Shown here: positions 35,477 to 44,183 of the stretch, one piece after another
Layout: each line of letters opens with the position of its first letter
Position numbering within the stretch: position 1 is the first letter of the stretch
NCBI RefSeq assembly: GCF_020535245.1
Contig: NZ_CP084910.1
Location: 1,340,501 to 1,404,500, forward strand
DNA: 64,000 bases
Reading direction: 5' to 3'
Origin: Asticcacaulis sp. AND118
Lineage (GTDB): Bacteria; Pseudomonadota; Alphaproteobacteria; Caulobacterales; Caulobacteraceae
Notes under the pieces: model-generated
What the model saw: only the letters and a program-made list of their open reading frames with translations
What the model was told of the DNA's origin: nothing
The model's database searches: none
Program-made: the position numbers and the translations under genes

Positions 35477-38288
35477 CCCCAAGAAGAAACTGATCGAGGT
35501 TGCGATCCCGCTCGAAGCGATCAACGCCGCCTCCGCACGCGAGAAGTCGATCCGGCATGGGCATCCATCCACGCTTCATCTGTGGTGGGCGCGGCGGCCG
35601 CTGGCGGCGTGCCGCGCGGTCCTGTTCGCCCAGCTTGTCGATGATCCGTCGAGTGATCTCGAGAAATTCCCCACACATGAAGCGCAAGAAGCCGAGCGCA
35701 AGCGGTTGTTTGCCATCATCGAAGATCTGGTGAAGTGGGAGAACTCGACCAACGAGGAGGTGCTTGAACGCGCCCGCGCTGAAATCCGCAAAAGCTGCGG
35801 CGGCGTTCTGCCGCCGGTCTATGACCCGTTCTCGGGCGGCGGATCGATCCCGTTGGAGGCTCAGCGCCTTGGTCTGCCCGCCTATGGGTCCGACCTGAAC
35901 CCGGTGGCGGTGATGATCGGCAAGGCGATGATCGAGATTCCGCCGAAGTTCAAGGACATGCCCCCCATCCACCCCGGCATCAAGGAGCGGTCGTTCTACC
36001 GCAACGCCGAAGGGCTGGCCGAGGATGTCCGATATTACGGCGAATGGATGCGCGAGAAGGCATGGGAGCGCGTCGGACATCTATACCCGCAAGTGGACCT
36101 CCCGAAAGAGTATGGCGGCGGCAAGGCGACTGTGATTGCTTGGATTTGGGCGCGCACGGTACCGAGTCCGGACCCGGCCTTTGCAGGTGCGCAGGTACCT
36201 ATTACCTCGAGCTTTGCTCTTGGAACTAAGCCGGGGCGGGAGGCTTGGATCAAGGCAACGCCTGATCGAAATAAAAAGAGTGTGCAATACGAAGTCCAGA
36301 GAGGCGGGGCATCGGAGGAAGTTGCTAGGGCAAAGAAGGGAACCAAAGCGGGGCAGGCAAATTTCCGATGTATTTTGTCGGATGCTCCCATTTCAGGTGC
36401 ATACATTGACGAAGCCGCGTCTCAAGGAAAGATGGGGCGTGTTTTGCTAGCTGTTGCGGCTGAGGGCGCAAGGGGGAGGGTCTATTTGAGCCCTTCCTCT
36501 GAACAATTGGAAGCTCTCGCTTTGGCGGACAGAACCATCGGTGAGTTAGATACAGCTTTTCTCAGAGTTCCGTGTCGTGGAACATTTGCGAGCAACGCGC
36601 AGGGTCGAAAGTATGGCTTCGAAACATTTGAAGACTATTTTCTCCCGAGACAGCTCGCTTCACTGACGGCGCTCTCAGATGCTCTCGACGAAGTGCAAAG
36701 TAGGGTTCTTCAGGATTTTAGTCGCTCAGGCGGGCGAGGAGATGAAGCTCCACTTGCTACAGGGGGAGTTGGCCCACGTGCGTATGCTGAAGCCATTAGA
36801 ATATTTTTGGCCTTCGCGATCGATAGGTCTGCTGATCGTGGCTCGACCCTCTGCTCGTGGGACTCATCTCCTAAGATGGAAGCACTACGAAATACGTTCG
36901 CACGTCAGGCAATTCAGATGACATGGGACTTTGCAGAGGGGAATCCATTTTCTGAATCAAGTGGAAATTTTCTTAGTAATGTTGATTGGGTTGCTCGAGT
37001 TGTGGATATGTTGGCGCCTAGCGCCCATGGTTCTATTTCACAACATGATGCGCAAACAATCACATATCCCGGTCAAGTAGTAATTTCGTCCGATCCGCCA
37101 TATTATGATAATATAGAGTATTCTGATCTATCTGATTTCTTTTATGTTTGGCTGAAGCGCAACTGCGGTCCAGTCTACCCTGAAATATTTGGCTTTTTGT
37201 CAACGCCAAAAAGCGAAGAATTGGTAGCGACAAGATATCGTCATGGAGGTCAGGAAGAAGCCGATAGTTTCTTTCTGAGCGGGATGACAAAAGCAATAAA
37301 GCGAATGACTTCGCAGGTTGGTGCAAATAATCCCGCTACGATTTATTACGCATTCAAGCAAAGTGAAGTTGAAAATGAAGGTATAAGCTCTACGGGTTGG
37401 GCGACGTTTTTGCAGGCTGTGATCCAAGCCGGTTTTTCTGTCCTTGGCACTTGGCCAATGCGCACTGAGATGGCGAATCGCATGGTCGCTTCGGGCACCA
37501 ACGCCCTTGCTAACTCGGTCGTCCTTGTATGTCGCAAGAAGGAAGAGTCGGCGGAGGTCATCACGCGGGCCGAGTTCATCCGCGCGCTAAAGCGCGAGCT
37601 GCCTCCTGCCATCGCCAAACTTCAAGCCGCCAACATTGCCCCCGCAGATATGCCGCAATCGGCTATTGGCCCCGGTATGGGCGTGTTCTCACGCTACAAG
37701 GCGGTATTGGAATCTGATGACAGCCCGATGAGCGTCAAGACGGCGCTCCAGCTCATCAATCGGGAGTTGGATGAGTATCTTGGCGGTATCCAAGGCGAGT
37801 TTGATGCTGATACCCGTTTCGCTATTACTTGGTTTGAGCAGAACGGGCTGAAGGCTGGCGACTACGGCACCGCCAACAGCATCGCCACAGCGCGCGGCAT
37901 CTCCGTCGAAAGCGTCAAACACGCCGGTATCGTTGAAAGCGCTGCCGGCAAAGTGCGCATACTCTCTCGTGATGAACTCGATGAGAGTTGGCAACCGGAA
38001 GATGACCGTCACCTAACGGTGTGGGAGTGCCTTCAGCATCTGGTCCGGCTGCATGAGAAGGACGGCATTTCTCACGACACCGTCATCTTGATGAAGAAGA
38101 TCAGTTCCCAGGCTGAGGCGGTGAAGGATCTCGCCTACTGCCTCTACGACATCAGCGCCAACAAGCGGAAGGATGCGAAGGAGGCCACGGCCTACAACGC
38201 TCTGATTGCCGACTGGACTGAGCTGACAAAGGCTGCTGCGGCCATTCACGACACGAGTGGGGATCGTCAGATCCGGCTGGATATTTAA
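35460..38288 (+). CDS. DUF1156 DNA methyltransferase (adenine-specific type)
   Basis: 942 residues from the ATG 35460, overlapping the previous gene by 17 bases. Starts with the DUF1156 domain (KKLIEVAIPLEAINAASAREKSIRHGHPSTLHLWWARRPL). The SAM motif I is YDPFSGGGSIPLEAQ (DPFSGGGS 122-129) and catalytic motif IV is SSDPPYYDNIEYSD (DPPY 545-548), so it is a likely N6-adenine or N4-cytosine methylase. About 36,200-37,450 is markedly A/T-rich compared with both ends (60 bases from 37,081: 19 G/C; from 33,301 in the neighbouring gene: 44), which points to recombination of the central part. It would mark self DNA for this system. Confidence 0.9.
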   Translation: MTSTTNPKKKLIEVAIPLEAINAASAREKSIRHGHPSTLHLWWARRPLAACRAVLFAQLVDDPSSDLEKFPTHEAQEAERKRLFAIIEDLVKWENSTNEEVLERARAEIRKSCGGVLPPVYDPFSGGGSIPLEAQRLGLPAYGSDLNPVAVMIGKAMIEIPPKFKDMPPIHPGIKERSFYRNAEGLAEDVRYYGEWMREKAWERVGHLYPQVDLPKEYGGGKATVIAWIWARTVPSPDPAFAGAQVPITSSFALGTKPGREAWIKATPDRNKKSVQYEVQRGGASEEVARAKKGTKAGQANFRCILSDAPISGAYIDEAASQGKMGRVLLAVAAEGARGRVYLSPSSEQLEALALADRTIGELDTAFLRVPCRGTFASNAQGRKYGFETFEDYFLPRQLASLTALSDALDEVQSRVLQDFSRSGGRGDEAPLATGGVGPRAYAEAIRIFLAFAIDRSADRGSTLCSWDSSPKMEALRNTFARQAIQMTWDFAEGNPFSESSGNFLSNVDWVARVVDMLAPSAHGSISQHDAQTITYPGQVVISSDPPYYDNIEYSDLSDFFYVWLKRNCGPVYPEIFGFLSTPKSEELVATRYRHGGQEEADSFFLSGMTKAIKRMTSQVGANNPATIYYAFKQSEVENEGISSTGWATFLQAVIQAGFSVLGTWPMRTEMANRMVASGTNALANSVVLVCRKKEESAEVITRAEFIRALKRELPPAIAKLQAANIAPADMPQSAIGPGMGVFSRYKAVLESDDSPMSVKTALQLINRELDEYLGGIQGEFDADTRFAITWFEQNGLKAGDYGTANSIATARGISVESVKHAGIVESAAGKVRILSRDELDESWQPEDDRHLTVWECLQHLVRLHEKDGISHDTVILMKKISSQAEAVKDLAYCLYDISANKRKDAKEATAYNALIADWTELTKAAAAIHDTSGDRQIRLDI

Positions 38289-38302
38289 GGGGGAAACGGA
38301 AC

Positions 38303-41300
38303 ATGGCAAAAAGCACACGCCAACACGTGTTTGAGGGTATGGAGCTGCTGCCTGCGGCGTTGATCCCCTTCGTTGAAAAGCGGCTTGAAACGTCTCTTCC
38401 AGGGCATTGGCAGGTTCAGGTTCTGGAGAAGCTGCCCAGCCTTCGACCGAACAGCACCGGCGCTGTAGGCTGGGACCAGGCTGCACTCTTCAATGCGATG
38501 GATCGTTTCTGGAGCGAGGCGTTCAAGGCGGTCCTCGGCCGCGCGGAAAGGTCGCTGGTCAACGAATTGAGCGATGTCCGCAACAAGCTCTCGCACAACG
38601 AAACCTTCACCTATGACGATGCGGAGCGGGCTCTCGATACCATGCGCCGGCTGATGGAAGCTATCAGCGCTGGCGAGACGGCGGAACAACTCGGCAAGAT
38701 GCGCGACACAATCCTCCGGACGAAGTTCACTGAGCTTCAGCGCAACGAGGAGCGGCGGAAGACGCAGCGTCTTGAAATCTCGGTCGAGACGGTGGCGGGT
38801 TTGCTGCCGTGGCGTGAGGTTGTCGAGCCGCATCAGGATGTGGCTACCGGCGAGTTCCAGCAGGCTGAATTCGCTGCCGACCTTGCCAAGGTTCATTCGG
38901 GCAGTGCCCCGCCGGAATATCGCGACCCGCGCCAGTTTTTCAGTCGGACCTACCTGACGGAAGGGCTGAGCGCGCTGTTGGTCGGGTCGGCGAAGCGGCT
39001 ATCCGGTGCGGGTGGGGATCCTGTCGTTGAGCTGCAAACCAATTTCGGCGGCGGTAAGACGCACTCGATGCTGGCGCTCTATCACATGGCGGGACCGACG
39101 CCGGTCCAGGACCTCTCCGGCTTGGATCAGTTGCTCGAAAAGCAGGGGCTCAGCGTGCCTGAAGCCATCAACCGCGCTGTGCTTGTAGGCACCTCGCGTG
39201 GGCCGCAGGACGTTCTCAACGCTGATGGCGGTCGAAAAATCCGGACAACATGGGGTGAGTTGGCTTGGCAGCTGGGAGGAGCTGAAGCCTTCGATATGGT
39301 CGCCGAGAACGATGCCAACGGTATCGCACCAGGCTCCAACCTGCTTGAGGCACTTTTCAAGAAATGCGCACCGTGTCTGATATTGATCGATGAATGGGTC
39401 GCATATTTGCGTCAAATTTATAAAGTCGAGGGACTGCCGTCCGGGTCGTTCGATGCCAACCTGTCCTTCGTCCAGTCTCTGACCGAGGCGGTTAAGGCCA
39501 GCCCCGGCACGTTGTTAGTCGCCTCCCTGCCGGCCTCGCAGATCGAGGTGGGTGGAGAAGGCGGTCAGGAAGCGCTCGCGCGACTCAAGCAGACTTTCAG
39601 CCGCGTGGAATCTTCTTGGCGTCCTGCCAGTCAGGAAGAAAGCTATGAGATCGTCCGGCGTCGTCTCTTCAAGGACATCCCCGGCGACAAGTTCCATCAT
39701 CGGGACAACACGCTTAAGCAGTTCGCCAAGCTCTATCGGGAGAACGCGAACGATTTCCCGCAAGGCTGTGCTGATGAAGATTACCGTCGGAAGTTGGAAA
39801 AGGCCTATCCGATTCACCCGGAACTGTTCGACCAGCTCTATACCACATGGGGATCACTCGAAAAATTCCAGAGAACGCGCGGCGTCCTCCGCCTTATGGC
39901 GCAGGCTATTCACGAGCTTTGGATGAACGGCGACCCGTCGGTCATGATTATGCCCGGCAGCGTGGCGGTGAGTTCGCCACGCGTGGAGCCTGAACTGCTC
40001 CACTATCTCGACGTGAGCTGGCAGGCGATCATCGCTGGCGACGTTGATGGTACAACATCGACACCTTACAGGGTGGATCAATCCGCCCCCAATCTAAATC
40101 GATATTCGGCCACACGTCGCGTTGCCCGGGCAATCTTCATGGGCACTGCCCCGACAGCGCAGCAGCAGAACACGGGCCTCGATGACAAGCAGATCAACCT
40201 CGGTGTGGTTCAGCCAGGGGAGCGGCCGGCAATCTTCGGCGACGCATTGCGGCGGCTGACCAATCAAGCCAAGTTTATGCACTCTGATCTTGGCCGCTAC
40301 TGGTACTCCATGTCGGCTAGCCTGAATCGCATCGCGGCCGATAAGGCCGCGCAGATCGAGGCGGCTTTGGTTGACGTCACGATCGATACCGAACTTGGAA
40401 AATATGTGAATGGTCTCGCGGATCGAGGGCATTTCGACGCCGTGCAGGTGGCACCCGCATCGTCAGCGGAAGTTCCCGACGAAGCGGGCGGGGTGCGGGC
40501 CGTGGTGCTTGGCGTAAAGTATCCACATAATGGACGCGATGGTTCGGAGGCCCTTGGGGAGGCCAAAACCATTCTGCTGCAACGCGGCAGTACACCACGT
40601 GTCTACCGCAACACTCTGGTTTTCATTGCAGCGGAAAGCCGACAGCTCGATCATCTGAAAGACGCCGTACGTGCGTCGTTGGCATGGGGTGAAATCGTCC
40701 GCGATACCGAACGCCTAAATCTCACGCAGAGCGACAGCGCACTTGCCAAGGCCAAGTTGGCTGAAGCGAACGAAACGATGAAGACGCGCCTGAAAGAAGC
40801 CTGGTGCTACCTGCATTACCCGGCCCAGGAGAGCGCGCATGCCGATTGGGAGTGGCAGTCTGGTAAAATACCGGCGCAGGACGGTCTGCTCGCCCGTGCC
40901 AGCAAGAAGCTGGTGGCGGAGGAGGGACTGCTGGTCGAGCTAGGACCTGCGCGCCTCGACAGAGACCTCCAGAAATATATCTGGAACGACAAGCCCCGTT
41001 TGTCTCTCAAAGATCTGCGCGAGTATCTGAACCGCTATATCTACCTGCCGCGCCTCAAAGGGCAGGATGTCCTTATCAAGGCTGTACAAGCGGCCATTAG
41101 CGGTATGTTGCCTGGCCCATTCGCTTATGCTGAACGGTACGATGACAAGTCAGATTCGTATCTGGGGCTGGCCATTGAGCGTGCAAGCAACGCGATTGTT
41201 GTGATCGATAGCGACAGCGTCATCATTAAGCCAGAGGTTGCGGAAGCACACCGTCCTGTGCCGCCGTCCTCCGACGCGACGGAGCAAACTGTGACGGCGG

Positions 41301-41599
41301 GTGGTCCCGCTGCTGCGCCGTCCGTTGCGATTTCAGGTGACAGCGTCACGGCGCAACAAATTGAAAAAAAGCCAACCCGCTTCCTGGGTACGGTGATGAT
41401 TTCATCGGAACGACCGGCAAGGGACATACATCAGATAGTCGAGGCGATCGTCGAACAGTTGACGACCCTTCCTGGAAGCGACGTTAGACTCCGTCTGGAG
41501 ATTGATGCTGAGGTTCCAGCCGGACTTGAGCGAGCGAAGGTGCGAACACTAATCGAAAATGCAAATACCTTGGGTTTCATTCAGAAGTCGATTGAATGA
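38303..41599 (+). CDS. DUF499 P-loop ATPase with N-terminal HEPN-like segment
   Basis: 1,098 residues. The N-terminus (about 60-125) is helical and contains ELSDVRNKLSHNETFTYDDAERAL, with R93-N-K-L-S-H98 fitting the RX4-6H motif of HEPN (Swt1-like) RNases. The DUF499 ATPase core follows: LQTNFGGGKTHSMLALYH (P-loop 247-255) and CLILIDEWVAYL (Walker B, about 358-366). A Pro/Ala-rich linker precedes the C-terminal domain (about 1030-1098). DUF499 and DUF1156 genes are regular neighbours in defence islands. GGGGGA ribosome site 14 bases after the methylase stop; last gene of the operon. Confidence 0.9.
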   Translation: MAKSTRQHVFEGMELLPAALIPFVEKRLETSLPGHWQVQVLEKLPSLRPNSTGAVGWDQAALFNAMDRFWSEAFKAVLGRAERSLVNELSDVRNKLSHNETFTYDDAERALDTMRRLMEAISAGETAEQLGKMRDTILRTKFTELQRNEERRKTQRLEISVETVAGLLPWREVVEPHQDVATGEFQQAEFAADLAKVHSGSAPPEYRDPRQFFSRTYLTEGLSALLVGSAKRLSGAGGDPVVELQTNFGGGKTHSMLALYHMAGPTPVQDLSGLDQLLEKQGLSVPEAINRAVLVGTSRGPQDVLNADGGRKIRTTWGELAWQLGGAEAFDMVAENDANGIAPGSNLLEALFKKCAPCLILIDEWVAYLRQIYKVEGLPSGSFDANLSFVQSLTEAVKASPGTLLVASLPASQIEVGGEGGQEALARLKQTFSRVESSWRPASQEESYEIVRRRLFKDIPGDKFHHRDNTLKQFAKLYRENANDFPQGCADEDYRRKLEKAYPIHPELFDQLYTTWGSLEKFQRTRGVLRLMAQAIHELWMNGDPSVMIMPGSVAVSSPRVEPELLHYLDVSWQAIIAGDVDGTTSTPYRVDQSAPNLNRYSATRRVARAIFMGTAPTAQQQNTGLDDKQINLGVVQPGERPAIFGDALRRLTNQAKFMHSDLGRYWYSMSASLNRIAADKAAQIEAALVDVTIDTELGKYVNGLADRGHFDAVQVAPASSAEVPDEAGGVRAVVLGVKYPHNGRDGSEALGEAKTILLQRGSTPRVYRNTLVFIAAESRQLDHLKDAVRASLAWGEIVRDTERLNLTQSDSALAKAKLAEANETMKTRLKEAWCYLHYPAQESAHADWEWQSGKIPAQDGLLARASKKLVAEEGLLVELGPARLDRDLQKYIWNDKPRLSLKDLREYLNRYIYLPRLKGQDVLIKAVQAAISGMLPGPFAYAERYDDKSDSYLGLAIERASNAIVVIDSDSVIIKPEVAEAHRPVPPSSDATEQTVTAGGPAAAPSVAISGDSVTAQQIEKKPTRFLGTVMISSERPARDIHQIVEAIVEQLTTLPGSDVRLRLEIDAEVPAGLERAKVRTLIENANTLGFIQKSIE

Positions 41600-41744
41600 A
41601 AGGACGAGCACGCCGACAGCAAGAAAGGACGTTGTGACGTCGATCAACCGAACAAGAAGATCCCTCCGGCATAGCTGAGGTAGCCTACGACCAAGTTTGT
41701 GCCGAACACTCGCCGCAAAGCTGTGCAGACTTCCTCGTACTAAA

Positions 41745-41764
41745 CCGCAGCTTCTTCGCTGCGG
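41745..41764. repeat. Short hairpin upstream of the LysR gene
   Basis: CCGCAGC-TTCTTC-GCTGCGG, a perfect 7-bp stem 22 bases before the LysR start. The 180-base gap after the defence operon shows no other gene. It lacks a T run, so it could be a weak terminator or a 5' UTR structure. Confidence 0.5.
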
Positions 41765-41785
41765 CACTGTTCTGAAGGAGTGTGC

Positions 41786-42706
41786 GTGCCGGGATCGAGT
41801 ATCGAACTTCGCCACATCAGTTACGTTGTCGCCGCTTCCGAATACGGTAGTTTTCGTCGGGCGGCGGCAGCGCTTGGAGTGCAGGAGTCGGCGATCAGTC
41901 GGCGTGTACGCGATCTGGAAATTCGGCTTGGAACGGCGTTATTTGTCCGCTCACATTCGGGCGTCACCCTGACCCTCGCTGGCAAGCAGTTTGTAGACCG
42001 GGGACGAAAGGCGCTGTCCGAGATCGGTCTTGCGCGAACGGAAGTTGCCGCGATCGGGCGGGTGGGTGATGGAGAGTTGCGGATCGGCATCCTGTCGTCT
42101 TTGGGTTCCAGCTTTCTTGCCGACCTCATCCAGAAATTCTCCGAAAAGTACGCGACGATTCAAATGTCTTTCGCCGATGGCGACCAGGGGGAGCATATCG
42201 CCGCGATCCGTCAGCGGCAGCTTGATGTGGCATTTCTGACGGGAACTCTCGAATGGGAAGGCTGTGAATGCCGCCATCTCTGGTCAGAGCAGGTTTTCGT
42301 GGCCATGCCGGAACAGCACATGCTCGCTGAAGCGGCGCAATTGGATTGGGTCGACGTCATCGGTGAGCGCTTCATCGTCAGTGACGCAGCCCCAGGACAG
42401 GAGATTTACAACTACCTGGTCCAGAGGCTTGCCGGTCTGGGCCGCCAGCCCGAGATCCTTCCGCACAGTGTCGGGCGGCATAACCTTCTTTCGCTTGTGG
42501 CGCTCGGCCAGGGACTGACGCTGGCAAGCGAAGGTGTCACGGCGACGCAGGTTCCGGGCGTTGCGTTCCGTCCCATCGGCAACGAAACCTTGCCCTACAG
42601 CATGGTCTGGTCGGCGCAGAACGACAATCCGGCCTTGCTGCGGTTTCTGGACATCGCGGCCTCTTTGGAGACCCAAAACGTTTCGCTTGTCACATCGACG
42701 GCGTAG
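41786..42706 (+). CDS. LysR-family transcriptional regulator
   Basis: 306 residues from the GTG 41786, which has GAAGGAG 5 bases upstream; the GTG at 41780 lies inside that ribosome site. The winged HTH reads LRHISYVVAASEYGSFRRAAAALGVQESAISRRVRDLEIRLGTALFVRS (about 8-58) and the PBP-like effector domain has LRIGILSSLGSSFLADLIQKF. A LysR gene at this point, just outside trbI, is frequent in this ICE type and may control transfer. Its 3' end overlaps the convergent DUF2274 gene. Confidence 0.92.
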   Translation: MPGSSIELRHISYVVAASEYGSFRRAAAALGVQESAISRRVRDLEIRLGTALFVRSHSGVTLTLAGKQFVDRGRKALSEIGLARTEVAAIGRVGDGELRIGILSSLGSSFLADLIQKFSEKYATIQMSFADGDQGEHIAAIRQRQLDVAFLTGTLEWEGCECRHLWSEQVFVAMPEQHMLAEAAQLDWVDVIGERFIVSDAAPGQEIYNYLVQRLAGLGRQPEILPHSVGRHNLLSLVALGQGLTLASEGVTATQVPGVAFRPIGNETLPYSMVWSAQNDNPALLRFLDIAASLETQNVSLVTSTA

Positions 42707-42929
42707 TTTGGGACACGGATTTCTTCGCCTTGGCAAAGCCTCGGTCCGTGGCGATGAACCGCTCCAGCATAGGTACGATCAGGCGGACGGGATCGGCGGG
42801 CGACTGTCCTGCCTCGCGGGCGAGGATGTCGGCATAGGCGACGAGATCGCGGTGCAGGCCGGCCGGCAGTTCCAGTGTGACCTTGACGGGCTTGTCATCG
42901 ACGATCACCGAGAGTTTCAATTTCGCCAT
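42690..42929 (-). CDS. DUF2274 protein
   Basis: 79 residues, starting at the ATG 42929 behind GGAGG. MAKLKLSVIVDDKPVKVTLELPAGLHRDLVAYADILAREAG is a ribbon-helix-helix-like, DUF2274 pattern. It is the customary partner directly after trbI in trb-type ICEs. Role unknown, perhaps autoregulation of the trb operon. Starts one base after the trbI stop. Confidence 0.85.
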   Translation of the reverse strand: MAKLKLSVIVDDKPVKVTLELPAGLHRDLVAYADILAREAGQSPADPVRLIVPMLERFIATDRGFAKAKKSVSQTTPSM

Positions 42930-42930
42930 G

Positions 42931-44183
42931 TCAACCTCCATAGGGTTCAAGAACAAGATCGCGCGTGACGATCACACGGACCGGGAATCCGGGCCTAATG
43001 GTCAGCGTTGGCGCGATGTTGAGTTGGCGACTGACGACCTGTTGGCCGGTCTGGTTGATGCTCTGTGACGCGCCTTGACGCAGAGCTTGCACGATATCGC
43101 TGTCGTTTCCGGACGAACCGGCCTGTGCGCCGACACTGAGCAGCGTGGACAAGGCCGCCGCCTTGAACAACTCGCCCCAATGGTAATCGACTCCATCCTC
43201 AAGACCGGCATAGCCTTCGGCGTCCGCGCCGGGCTGGCGCTCCAGAACGATCGAGCGGCCATTGGGAAAGATCAGCCGGTTCCAGACGAGGAGCACGCGA
43301 CGCTGACCGAAGCCGACGCCATTATCGTATTGGCCTACGACGCGGGTGCCCTGGGGGATGAGCAGGATCTTGCCGGTCGGGCTGTCATAGACATTCTCCG
43401 TCACCTGAGCGGTGATCTGGCCGGGAAGATCGGAGCGGATGCCGGTGATGAGCGCAGCGGCAATCACCGCCCCAGCCTGAAGGATGTTCGGTGATGCCGG
43501 GGCGGTGATGCGATCCGTCGAAACCGTGCGCTTGTCGGGCGTCTGGTTGAGGAAGGCAAGCTGGCGGTCCTGTGCAGAGGGCGTTGAGGGCTGCGGCGCA
43601 AGGCCGAGACTGGTGAGGTCGGGCTGCGGGGTCATCGCCGCAGCCGTAGTCTGCGCTGGATTGATCGTGCCCATATTGGTGGAACGTGCATCGGTCGATG
43701 CAAACAGTCGTGCGGTGCGGGCGGCCTCAATCTCCTGTGCGCGGCGCTGCTCTTCCGGACTTGGGCCGGATGGCGCAGAGGCGATAACGCCGGGCGTTGA
43801 AACCGGCTGCCCCCGTTCTGAGCGTTCAGGATCGGTCGCCCAAGATCACCGGGAAGCGGGGGACCGAGCTTTGGTACACCGCTATAGTCCTTGGGCAGTC
43901 CTGCCAGGCCATCCGGCGTGGTGCGATTGTCGGTCGAATAGAGTTCCGGCCCCTGATTGCCGCCATTCCTGGTCTGAAGGGCATAGATCAGGGCACCGCC
44001 AACGCCGAGGCCTGCGGCGAGCCCCAAACCGGCCAGAACCTTGCGTGACAGCCGCGTGACACGCGGCGGATCGGGGCGAAGGCGCATGGAAGAAACGGGC
44101 GCGCCGGTCAGCGGCCGGGCGTCTTCCTCAGTCGCATCCGGCTTCCGGCCTTCCTCCTTTTCGGGATCGATTTCGGTGCTCAC
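42931..44183 (-). pseudogene. trbI: Conjugal transfer protein TrbI (VirB10-like), frameshifted
   Basis: The N-terminal part (GTG 44183, coupled to trbG) has a cytoplasmic tail, one transmembrane helix (VLAGLGLAAGLGVGGALIYAL) and the Pro-rich start of the periplasmic arm. At a C5 run (43810-43814; G5 on the coding strand) the frame changes: after NAQNGG the reading in frame gives SRFQRP and ends at 43632, while the family continuation (QPVSTPGVIASAPSGPSPEEQ) is in the other frame. One more G would restore it. The C-terminal part (to 42931) is intact (AVIAAALITGIRSDLPGQITAQV, LLIPQGTRVVGQYD). TrbI spans both membranes of the transfer channel. Real mutation or homopolymer sequencing error. Confidence 0.88.

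Noticed and set aside
37060-37427. Short minus-strand open frames in the A/T-rich part of the methylase
   Set aside because: The plus frame is continuous across the stretch and contains motif IV DPPY, so the short frames are shadows.
23430-41599. Complete canonical DISARM
   Set aside because: Only DrmD-like and methylase functions are found. No DrmA-type helicase with DUF1998 DrmB neighbour and no PLD-domain DrmC is encoded in the window.
23430-41599. BREX or pgl system, suggested by the BrxR-like regulator
   Set aside because: No PglZ, BrxL, BrxC or PglX-type gene was found; the regulator family is shared among many defence systems.
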